This document shows, in pieces, positions 12,381 to 23,200 of a stretch of 64,000 nt of DNA. Under the pieces are notes generated by a model. That model made no database searches, was not told where the DNA came from, and saw nothing but the letters and a program-made list of their open reading frames with translations. The DNA is taken from the NCBI GenBank assembly GCA_015178975.1, contig WHVD01000093.1, positions 124,001-188,000 on the forward strand. Reading direction: 5' to 3'. Source of the stretch: Hysterangium stoloniferum. Lineage: Eukaryota; Basidiomycota; Agaricomycetes; Hysterangiales; Hysterangiaceae. Positions within the stretch are counted from its first letter, which is position 1. Each line of letters opens with the position of its first letter. A program made the position numbers and the translations under genes.

Positions 12381-12565
12381 AAATATATATATATATATAT
12401 ATATATACATTATATATATATATATACATTATATATATATATATACATTATATATATATATATACATTATATATATATATATACATTATATATATATATA
12501 TACATTATATATATATATATACATTATATATATATATATACATTATATATATATATATACATTAT
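12381..12565. repeat. TA microsatellite with 19-bp higher-order period
   Basis: Alternating TA broken by ACATT at a strict 19-bp spacing (for example 12407, 12426, 12445, 12464, 12483). About nine higher-order units are present. The Tyr/Ile-rich open frame across it is an artefact. Confidence 0.9.
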
Positions 12566-13519
12566 ACAATATTTACGATATAATTAGAGACCGTCAGTGC
12601 AACTCAATGCTTGACGAAACAATGTTTGCAATATTATGTAAAATACCAACTGGGGCACATCTTCAAGGTAAGTACAAATCCTCATCCTTCCTCAGCGCAT
12701 ATTCTAATTTTTAACTTTTATTGCCGACTATGGAACACTATTGTGAGTCGTATCACCATTGTTTAACATTGTCAAGGCTAACAACACTGGAAAACAAGGG
12801 TCGATTCACTGGCCCAGTGTCGAGTGCCACTGCATGAGTGGAAGGTGTGGCAACCACGCAAAGGAAGGAATGTGAGGTCAAATCTAAACACTTAGGTGGG
12901 TAACTGATGGAGTGGTGACTGCTTGAGCTGTGCATTATGTTACAATGTGGAAGAAGAGAAGTGAGCAGGGGGATGATGTTGAAGCTGCGCACTGTGGTAC
13001 ATGCGGATTCGGGCTCAGAAGATCCAACTATCAGTGTCAGAGTCAATGCGATTATTCAGTTACCACACATAAGGAGACGCCGATTAGAACTCATGTGGGT
13101 CAGAACGAGACTGGTAGGACAGTTTTATGGGCAGATGTAAGATGGCGCTATAAGGTAAAATATTGTGAACATACCGTACGATGGCCCCAATGAGCAAAGA
13201 AACCACAACCTGATAAGCAGACAACTAAGTCACACTAGCCACAAAAACTCACATGGATTTAAGCCGCTTATAGCATCGAAGTCTTCATGGACATAGATTG
13301 GAGCTTGCAAGAGTATCAATATTTGACACCCAGTAATTTTTTCAACATGGATAGAGGTGCGATTTCCTGGAATTCGAAAAAGAAACTTTTCATTGCACTA
13401 TTATCGACAGAGGCGAAATACATAGGTGCGACTCATGTTACGAAGGAATTTTTTGCACACAGGCATTTAGAACTGAAATTGCTTGCCCACTCATTCGTCC
13501 TATCACTGCCAATTGCGAT

Positions 13520-15074
13520 TGTGATGTATTAGCCTTATTTTAATACTATTTTCCGAAAAAGGAGCCCAATGCTCTATCAAAATGTGCAAGTACTCAATTC
13601 ACTGCAAGGTAAAATAATTTAAGTATTTGATATTAATCAGTGGCAGCCTGAATAGACTTAGAACCCCTGAAGTCAAGAGTTTACTTGAATATATGCACCC
13701 TACTTTGCAAAGAAGGTTTTGAGAGCTGCTTGTGCAAGCTTGTTCTTTTTCTGTAAAAACACTACTAAAATATGAATAACAATTCACTGATTCTGAAACT
13801 AGATTCAACTTCGATTCTAGCTAGTTTATATATATTTTATACTATTTATCAAACAGTAAAAATATTAATAAACAGATCAAAAGATTAGATATAGAATAAA
13901 ACACTATTTGGCTAATATATGCTTTATTTACACTAACCTACAGGGTCTACTGTGATACTAACTTATCAGGATCTTAATATAGTCTTAAGGATTCTGAAAG
14001 AATATTCTCAGTATTTATTTATGCCAAAAACCGGGTAGAAATTAGAATATATGTATTCCTATTCTCAATATAACCTAATATATTTACTACTTAAATTGAT
14101 AACCAACTACTCAACTAGAGGTGGATTAGTAATAAAGGATAGCCAGCTACTCAACTAAGAGGTGGCAAAAAGGGAACAGTTGATATGTTTATTTATTTAT
14201 TTATTGATTGATAACCAACAGCTCAACTAGAGGTGGTTAAGGGATTCTGGGTTAGCTTAGGTCAGCAGCTCAACTAGAGGTGACTAAGTGTATGTATGTA
14301 TTTGTCCAACAGCCCAATTAGGGGTGGAATATAACTGCTGCTGCGGTGGCACACTGATGTGGTGTAGTAAATGTGTTAAAATGAGTTAAAATGAGTTATA
14401 TTTCAGTGGTGGAGCAGAGCTCCTTATATACAGTAAAATCTGAGACATGGGAGAATGTTCTAGCTACTTGTTTTACCTATTTTTAGCTATTTTACCTGGA
14501 ATCTGCTGGAATATTCCAGGAGTTTCTGCTACTTTCCATTGTAGCATATATGCTGATGTAATGTTCTCGCGCATCGCGAAGTTGCTGAGTTTTGTGCGCG
14601 CGTGTTGATTACTTAATTTTCCCGCGCGTGTCGCGCTTGTGACAAGTCGTTGCATTTTGTGACAACGTTCACTTGTTGTGATGACAGTCACTTGTTGTGA
14701 TGAAGGTCACCATTGTGACGAATGTCACCGTTGTGACGAATGTCACCATTGTGACGAATGTCACCATTGTGACGAATGTCACCATTGTGACGAATGTCAC
14801 CTTTTGTGACGAATATTCCCGTGCATTGTGCAATCAATAAGTGCCAGAAGGCCGACTTCGAAGATTTTTAGTTAAAAAAGAATAAACAGTAGAATTTCGA
14901 TAGTTCTCCCAAAATAAATCATAAAAATATGAAATAAATTGTAAAAATCAGGTTAAATTCAGGAGAGTATTGTACAATAATTTCGTCGCAATATAAGTAC
15001 ATTTGAACTTGTTTTTATCAATTTGTTTAGGGGGAGATTGGTTAAAAATCGGAAAAACCTAAAAATACATAACA
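13520..15074 (+). repeat. Solo LTR, family E (1.55 kb)
   Basis: TGTGATGTATT…AATACATAACA with perfect 5-bp duplication GCGAT (13515-13519 and 15075-15079). Near-identical to 28797-30319. It contains repeated AACTCAACTAGAGGTGG-type blocks (14100-14330) and an 18-bp GTGACGAATGTCACCATT array (14700-14815). Inserted in the Copia RNase H. Confidence 0.9.
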
Positions 15075-15079
15075 GCGAT

Positions 15080-15787
15080 CGCCGATCCAAGATTCCGATT
15101 ATCAAGACTGGCGAATTTCACACTTGCATGAAGCATGTTGAATGGGGAACCCCATGTGGAGAAAACGAGATAGTAAACAAATAGCTTTTACTCAATGGTG
15201 GGATGGCAAAACAGAACCGTCCATAGCCATGCAACTTGAACATCCCACGGACACGTAGGTAAAAATGCGCTCAGAGGTGAGGGTAAGATGTCGGTGCAGA
15301 GTGACACAAAGTATTTGCTAAGCTCTCCAGTGTGCTGCATCAAATGCGTACATTTGGCATGTGTCTATTTCTTCTATCATGGCGATGAATTTTTCAGGAT
15401 ATCCACTTGTAGACGGCTTTGACTGGAATGATGTGAGTGTGAAATGACTTGCACTTATAAATTAATGTTTGTGCTCACAGTTGTTATCAGCATTGCTGGC
15501 TTCAACTGTGGCGTATTGAGCACGTTATCATTTATCTGCATACATGGACCTAAGGGAGTTTCATCCAACATTGCACTGCTTTGAGAGACCTAAGCACAAG
15601 GGCCTACATTAGTAGATTGATGAAGGGTACAAAGACATGCACTTACTGGTTTCACAAAAGAGACACATACTCTTAGCATCCTGTTCTCCATGCCGTTATC
15701 TGTCTGTAAGCCTAGAAGGCAACTGCAAAACAGTGAGCTAAAACAAAGCTCCTAGTCAAAGTTGCTTACATAATCAAACATTCATGC
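15080..15787. other. Unassigned, with one protein-like fragment
   Basis: Around 15535-15600 the plus strand reads AYMDLREFHPTLHCFERPKH, which looks like a real coding remnant, but I cannot assign it. The rest has no recognisable feature. Confidence 0.3.
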
Positions 15788-18700
15788 GGCAGTCAGGAAC
15801 CGACTCCCCTTACATAAGCAACAACAATAACAACTACTGCTCAGCAATGCAGACTCTTGAGGCTATTATGAATGTGGGGGACTGTAGTTCAAGTACATGT
15901 GAAGAGGTCCCTGGAGTCAGAACAGTAATATCCCTTCTACATCTTAAGTAGTAATGATTCCATTTTTTTTTTCAACACCCAAATACATTTTCATAACAAT
16001 CTGGAGGATATTGCAAATTCAACCTTGCAGATTTGGCCATTTATTAATACAATCACATGATAAATAGGTTTGAGCAAGGGCACCAACCCAAAGGTGAGGA
16101 TTTTGAGGCTGCCCAATGCCCCAGAAGAGCTGTGCAAACCATGCTAGAGTTGCAAATGGATATAAGGTTAACAGGAAAACCCCTCAACCACCTGTTGCAG
16201 GAGTTGAAGATGAGGATATCACTCTCTCTTTTCACCTGACACAGACCAAGAGCTTCTTGACATCATTGGCACCTTTCAAGGAACAGCTATGGTTGATGAT
16301 GAGGACGAGGGTTCTAAATCAGAATCAGAAGCAGATGGGGATGCAGATGTTCCTGAAATTCATAAGATTTCTGCATTGGAACACTTTGCATTCACACTGC
16401 AGCAGGCACATGATGCTGCACTTGCAGCAGAGCAAGAATGGGAGAAGGGCAGGAAGACGCCTCAAACATACAAAGGAAACTCAGATAGGACAAAATGGCA
16501 GTGCCATCGGATGCACCATGACCTTGAAACAAAAGGTTTCCATTCTGTGAAGGATTGGCTTCTTCAGACACGGCCAATCTCACCTTCAATGCCTGAGTTG
16601 TCTGTTAGCCACCATCCAGAGCTTGGCCCATCAGATTTCTGGGACTTTCAAGAATCTGAAGAGTCTGGGTCTGAGGATGAAATCTGACTGGCTGGAAGTC
16701 ATATATTCCCACATGTGCATCTAGTTGTAGGGTTCAACTCAGCATCAGATTCTGAGTCTAAATCCCAAACTGGCTGAAAGCAGCAGCCCCCAACTTGGCA
16801 AGGAAGTGTTGGACTCTGAGGAAGAGGGGAGATTGCATTGCCAAGAGGTTGTTGCTGAGATGTTGAGGAATTTAAGAGATGGCAAAGCTCCCCATGATGA
16901 CAGTGAAGACACCCCAACAGATTGAGCTCTGAATCAGCTAAACTTCAAAAGCTTTCCTGCTCTTCAGAGGGCCTGGAAAAACTAACTGTCAAAAGCAAAG
17001 ACAAGACTGTTGATGTGTTTTTTTGTGCACAAATTACTGCCATGGTTGGTGTACTGAACCTCTACCTTAATCCAGAGATGTCCTATACCTGGAAACAATC
17101 CTCACTTATTGTGTCCAAATCAAAGGGCAAGGAATTTACCATACACAAACAATCCAACAGTGGATTCACTGATTCCTCAACCATGGAAAGTTCCCTGTTC
17201 ATCACTACAAGGGCTCCCACTCCACTATTCTTGAAGACGAAGACATTGCTCTTGAAATTCAATTACAACTGGCAGAGCATGCAAAGAAACAGTACATTAA
17301 AGCATTGGATGTTGTGGAGATTGTTGCAAGTGAGGGAATCCAGGAGCAACTGGCAGCAGCTGGAATAGAGACACAAAGAATCTCTGAATGCAGTGGGTGA
17401 GCATGGGTGAAGAAGTTTCAATGGCACTATTCACGAAAAAAAATGGGATGTACATACATTGATGGCCATGAGCAGGAAGATGTCATCACCTATTGCCAGA
17501 AGTTTGTGATACGTTTTCTGACATGCTATGCACCCTGGATGTATACCTGGGATGGAGTGGAGATGAAACCAACTGGGTTTGAGTTACCTGATCACAGCTG
17601 GCCATTTCGAGTTATTCCTGTCACACATAACATGTCAACATTTTTTGCAAATGATGAAAGGAAGACTAGATGGATCCATGAAAGTCAGAAGGCAGCGCCT
17701 GAGAGAAAAGGTGATGGTACGTCAATCATGATATCTGATTTTTTGACATCAGAGTGGGGTTGTTTAATAAGTGAGGATGGAAAAGAGTGTGTACCTTAGG
17801 TATCTCCTACACACCTCCCTTATATTTCCTTGTTGCTAGGGAGGCTCACATTGTGTTCAAGGCTGGAAAAAACCATGATGGATACTTCAATGTAGAGGAC
17901 CTATTGGCTCAAGTCAATAAAGCGATTGATATCTTTGATGACTGAACTCATGGGTTTGCAACTGGCCTTTTTCTATTTGATAATGCTCCCAGCCATCAAA
18001 AGCATGCCTCTGATGCACTTTCTGCCTGCAAAATGCCCAAGAACCCCAAGGATGGGTGGACACACCACAAAGGTGGTCCACACATGGTCAACAATCCTTC
18101 CTAATGGGCAAGTTCAGGAATTCTATTTTCCAGATGACCATTCAGGATATCCTGGCTTCTTCAAAGGCATGGAACAGATCATTTGAGGAATATGGACTTT
18201 GGCCTGGATCAGGTACTCTTTTGGCTCAATGTGAAGGGTTCAAATGTGAACCCAAGCAGACAGCTTGTTGTTGTCAGTGACTTTTGTTCAATCAGCCTGA
18301 TTTTGTTAACCAGCGGTCTGCTCTTGAAGAGCTTGTGACCTCACAAGGGCATATTTGTGATTTTTATCCAAAATACCACTGTGAGCTAAATTTTATCGAA
18401 CAGTATTGGGGGGCTGTCAAGTTCCACTATTGAAATCTTTGTACATGGCCATCAAATGTTTTCGAGATGGAGCAATGGGTTCTTGAGTGTTTGGATAGTA
18501 TTCCTCTGCTTCAGATTCAACAGTGAGTGTGTTATTGCTACCTCTTGCACAATCCACTGAAAAAGGTTGCAGCAGATATGCCAACTGGGTGGCATGATTT
18601 ATAGATGCATATTCAAAGGGTTTGACAGGTGTAGATGCTGTCTGGGTTAATCGGAAGTACCACAGACATCACACTTTGCCTGCAAACATTCTTGTTGAAG

Positions 18701-18884
18701 TAAAAAAGTCTATTTTACCCACTACATAGCCCATCAATGTGCTTGGTTGTGTTTGTTATCTGAAAAATTGTCAATTACCAGCTGTCTCTCACCTCAACCC
18801 TAAAAAAGAATTTCTCTGGCACTACATTTGGCCACTAACCCTAACCTTAATGTGATTACATAACAGGGTCAGTTCCTGGCTGCC
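15788..18884 (+). mobile_element. DDE DNA transposon with terminal inverted repeats
   Basis: Inverted ends: left GGCAGTCAGGAACCGACTC, right (reverse complement) GGCAGCCAGGAACTGACCC, each followed by a TTACATAA/TTATGTAA motif. Length about 3.1 kb. It encloses a broken DDE transposase. A target duplication was not clear (TA is expected if it is Tc1/mariner-like). The TTATGTAAGC subterminal motif recurs in the small element at 33915-34825, whose short ORF also starts MPQKS. Confidence 0.7.
16116..18500 (+). pseudogene. Fungal DDE transposase (IS630/Tc1-like), broken
   Basis: The N-terminal region (16116-16690) starts MPQKSC, has an acidic linker, and carries a basic segment with KTPQTYKGNSDRTKW. 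The catalytic region follows at 17250-18450: TFFANDERKTRWIHE and MISDFLTSEWG near the first Asp, LFLFDNAPSHQKHA (second Asp) at about 17965, and CDFYPKYHCELNFIEQYWG (Glu) at about 18360. Pieces lie in different frames, and THGF is preceded by an in-frame TGA at 17942 where Arg is expected. It is therefore inactive. The family is common in basidiomycete genomes; its exact superfamily name is an inference. Confidence 0.75.
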
Positions 18885-18935
18885 ACTATCTTAGGCTCGA
18901 GTGTAGTTTACTTGATCACCTTTTTGCACTGAAGG

Positions 18936-19498
18936 TGTTACGACCCGTTCCCGGATGTTTCAATATCCGACTTCCGATCTCCCACTTTCAATATCCGATA
19001 TCCGACTACGGAACATCATAGCTACCGTATCATCCGCATTCTTCGTTTGTTCCGCATTTGGTAATTTGTCCGTTGACAAGTATTCACTCGTTTGTTGTTG
19101 TATTCCCGTCTCGGAATACTGTCTTCCTAATATGTCTTATTGTATTTCCGTTTTAAGAACACTTCCGTTTCCGTCTTATTATGGTCTCAGTTTGTAGTAC
19201 AATAACGAGTAGACTTATATTAGTTTCCGCGAATTTGTACTTTACTTTAGATCTGATATCAACTTAGTTTCTTATTCCTCCTCCCGTCTTTCTGTACGCT
19301 CGATATTCGGAACTCTTCGGAACTCTGAATATCCATATCTTCCGTCGTTAGTTCACTTCCGAAATTAAGGACATTGAGCGTTTGCGTAGAGGCGCAGCAC
19401 ATAAGCTGAAGCCGACGTCCTGACCCTATCCACGAGTTCCCAACTTCCCGGTGACTTCCCGATAGTTCCGGAATAAGTTCCCGACACGGCACTTAACA
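18936..19498 (+). repeat. Solo LTR, family D
   Basis: 563 bp, TGTTACGACCCG…GGCACTTAACA, flanked by perfect duplication GAAGG (18931-18935 and 19499-19503). Contains the shared LTR core at 19389-19420. A diverged copy in opposite orientation is at 46631-47197. Confidence 0.88.
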
Positions 19499-19503
19499 GA
19501 AGG

Positions 19504-19763
19504 GAATAATATATTTTTTGTTATAATGGTATATAATTAATAATAGGACATTATGGAGTTGGCAAGTGTGTTGGTTTCATAACAAACCACATGATAGCCA
19601 CTTTCACCCATAATATAATTGCAAGACCCATCATCCAGCAGCCCTGAATGCAATAAAACCCACTGAAAAAGTTCTGTTGTATATGAAGAGAATGAATAAC
19701 AGTCAATATAAGCTACACAAAATTCTCTAGGTTGGATTTTAAACATAAGTTGCAATTAAGTGA
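19504..19763. other. Spacer between solo LTR and chromovirus
   Basis: About 260 bp without recognisable feature; a 72-codon minus frame has no known motif. Confidence 0.4.
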
Positions 19764-19768
19764 CCTAC

Positions 19769-20189
19769 TGTCACAACTGTCACAAGTCACAAATTGTCAC
19801 AAATAATCAAAGGTAATATTTGACAACTCTTCGATGCATCGAATTCGACTCAACAAACCTGAACATTATTTGACAACATCGAATCTCTTTCGACATGTCT
19901 CATTTCGACATCATGTCTGATTTCATTATTAGTTCATAACATAGTCATAAGAAAAGCATAAAAGGGCTATGAAAGGAGCAAGGGAAGTCAGTCGAAATAT
20001 CTGTAAATTAGTGATACTAGTAATCTATCTTGTCGTAACTTCTTCAACAAATACTTCTGTGAGTTCTCACGACTGGGAATAGCCTCTTACTTCATCGACA
20101 GGGTGAATATATACTTCGTCTAATGAGGCTTTTGAGTTCGATTAGTAGAATATTATTCAACTTTATTGAAGAATAATCGATTCGTGACA
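19769..20189 (+). repeat. 5' LTR of chromovirus I
   Basis: 421 bp, TGTCACAACTGTC…TCGATTCGTGACA. Starts with a short GTCAC-based repeat. About 60 bp shorter than the 3' LTR, mainly because of fewer repeat units. Confidence 0.9.
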
Positions 20190-20213
20190 GTATATTTCGA
20201 CTATCAACTGTTG

Positions 20214-23200
20214 ATGAAACCCAGGACGCGATCCAAGACTACCGAAGCATTGAGTTCTACAGCACTCCAATCCATGGCTCCCATTCCATCACCAAGAGTT
20301 ATTTGGCCATTGCAAATTCCAGTTTCTCCTTTGACCAAAACTTGAAGAGCTATGATGCCTTCAATTCGAGAACCTGAAGAAGTTCAAGAAGAACCGATCT
20401 TGCTAATTCAAGAATCCGAATCCCCTTTAACGCCTTTGTCCAAATCTCCACCTCCCGAACCTGTTACGTCTGAAGATGAAACAATGTTACAACATTTCAG
20501 AGATGCGCTCGGAAAAGTATTGAAGGACCAGATGTCTTCGAAGGAGACTGAAATCACAGTGAATAAGCCCAAAGAGTTTACTGGAGAAGAACCTTCGATA
20601 TTGAAGAATTTTATCACTCAATGCGAAATGGTCTTTCAATCTTGACCAAAATCGTTTGAATCCAATCAATTGAAAATTATGATGGTAACTTCGTATTTCC
20701 AGAAAACAGCTCAAGAGTGGTGGCAACCTTTTCTATTAAATCCCCCAATTCCTCCGCCATCTTTCCTTGTGGATTATCTCGATTTTCTAGATGAATTATA
20801 TGCTCAGTTTGGAGAAATTGATGCAGAAGGAGAAGCCAAAGAAAAACTCAATAATCTTCGAATGAGAGCTCATCATCATGTGGCAAAGTATTCAATTCAA
20901 TTTACAAGTCTTGCTGCTCAAACTCGATATGATGAATTTGCTTTACGATGACGATTTTATAAAGGACTTCCAAATCAAATAAAGGACGAAATAGTGAAAC
21001 TTCAAGTTCAGCCTGAAAGTTTTGCCAAACTGTGAACGGCTGCCCTTTGACTTGATTCTTATTATTGGATGCGAGAGAATAAACAACAACGTGAAACAGA
21101 ATCAAGTTCGACTCTGCGAAGATTTGAAAGAAGACAATCAACGATGCCTATGACTTATCCTTCGACATCACGAACACCTTCAACTTTAAAACCGACAACT
21201 TCGACTTCAAGAACATTTAGGCCTTCGACTCAAGCAAAACCATCTTCGACAATTTTAGGACCTGATGGACGATTACTTCCTGCTGAATGAGACAGAAGAT
21301 TTAAAGAAGGGTTATGTATATTATGTGGAGAAAAAGACCATTCAGTGAGGGATTGCCTGAAAAGAAAAACTCGTCAAATTGCAAAAGGATGAATCGTTGA
21401 AGTCCAAGATTCGACAGCTCAATCCGACCAGTCAAATCAAACATCGAATGTTAAATCGGAAAATTGAAAAGGGATACTCTTCAGGCATGTGAAGAGTATC
21501 GAAGAAAACTCGATCATGCCGAAAAAGATTCCTGTGTAATATTATGAGCAGTAACAATTTCTGATTCTTTAATTATGAACTTAAATCGAAAAAAATTCCA
21601 AAAATGAAAGCATTAATTGATTCAGGATCTAGTCATCTTTTTATGGACAAAACGTTTGCACAACAAAATAATCTATCTTTTGACCAATTGAAAAATTCGT
21701 TATCATTAAAATTAATCGACGGATCAACTCTGACATCAGGACAAATTACGTATACGACTACATTACAAGTTTATTTTCCATCTGGGCAAATTCAAGAATT
21801 ACAATTCTTTTTAACTAATCTCGACTCATCTTGTCAAGTGGTATTAGGACTCAACTGGCTGAAGCAATACAATCCTGCGATTGACTGGCGATCTGGCTGT
21901 ATATCATTCAAACCTACTTCGACACCTTCAACAAATCTGAATCTGATTCAACCGTCAATCAAAATGTTATCGGAAGAGAAGCATGCTTCAACTTTGGCGA
22001 GTCATTCATTGACATCTGAGAAAATCCGTGAAGAATCAAAATCCGAGACTGTCAATCCAAATATCAACATAGTCAATCAGAAAACTTTCTTATGAGCTGC
22101 AAAAGCAAAAGACTCTCAACCTTTGTGGTCTTTATTCATGATGAATCTTTTAAGACTTGTAAGGCCTCTGGTGCAAAAACTATGACTTCGACTTCATTCG
22201 ACATACCAAACGTTCTGACTGAATATTCCGACTTCTCAGACATTTTTGACAAAAGGGAAGCTGAAGCTTTACCTCAACATTGAAGTTATGATCATGCTAT
22301 CCCATTAGAAGAAGGAACTACTCCACCTATGGGTCCAATCTATTCATTATCTGAGACAGAACTTCAAGTGTTACGAGAATATCTCCAAGAGAACCTTTCA
22401 AAGAAATTTATTCGATTGTCGCAATCTCCTGCTGGTGCACCAATTTTATTCATTAAGAAAAAAGACAGAAGCCTACGACTTTGCGTCGACTATTGAGGAC
22501 TTAGTAAAATCACATGGAAAAACCGATATCCACTTCCTTTAATTCCAGATCTTTTGGATCAACTTCAAACGGCGAAATATTTTACGAAAATCAATCTCCG
22601 AGGCACCTATAATTTAGTTAGGATTGCTCCAGGTGATGAGTGGAAAACAGCCTTTTGGACTCGATATGGATCTTTCGAATATTTGGTTATGCCTTTTGGA
22701 CTATGCAACGCTCTGGCAACTTTTCAACAATTAATGAACGAAATATTTTCAGATTTACTTGATATTTGGGTAATTATTTATCTCGATGATATACTAATAT
22801 TTTCTGACAATCTCAAAGAACATTTATGACATGTTCGAGAAGTTCTTCGACGACTTCGACAAAATCGATTATTTGCAAAACCTGAAAAATGCGAATTTCA
22901 CAAAACCAGTGTCGAGTTTCTAGGATATGTTATTTCCCCTCAAGGTGTATATATGGACAAAGAAAAATTCAAAGTTATTCAAGACTGGCCCGAACCACAA
23001 AAAGTCTGCGACATTCAATCATTTTTAGGATTCGCGAATTTCTATCGAAGATTTATTCCAAGTTATTCTGAAATTGTTTTACCATTGACTCGACTTACTT
23101 GAAAAAAGGTTCAATGGGTCGACATGCATTTAACTATTTGAAAAAAGAATTTACTACAGCTCTGATTTTAATTCATTGGAATCCAGACTACAAACCTATA

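Larger units (their letters stand above)
9431..13514 (+). pseudogene. Decayed Ty1/Copia pol, interrupted
   Basis: Recognisable pieces in plus order: a possible gag/protease region at 9431-9700; integrase core near 10350-10480 (LLHMDLAVPMEMMGF, then IIIIIDNFCHAVWIETLVK); a decayed QQNGVVEQG motif near 10625; IEKVRDVIFHEEV near 10970; and RNase H at 13260-13514 (MDRGAISWNSKKKLFIALL, then STEAKYIGATHVTKE). This is the Copia order (integrase before RNase H). No intact frame joins them, reverse transcriptase is not recognisable, and 11.1-13.2 kb is unrelated filler. The RNase H end is cut by a solo LTR at 13520. Confidence 0.75.

Noticed and set aside
12344..12583. Tyr/Ile-rich ORF
   Set aside because: Translation of the TA microsatellite.
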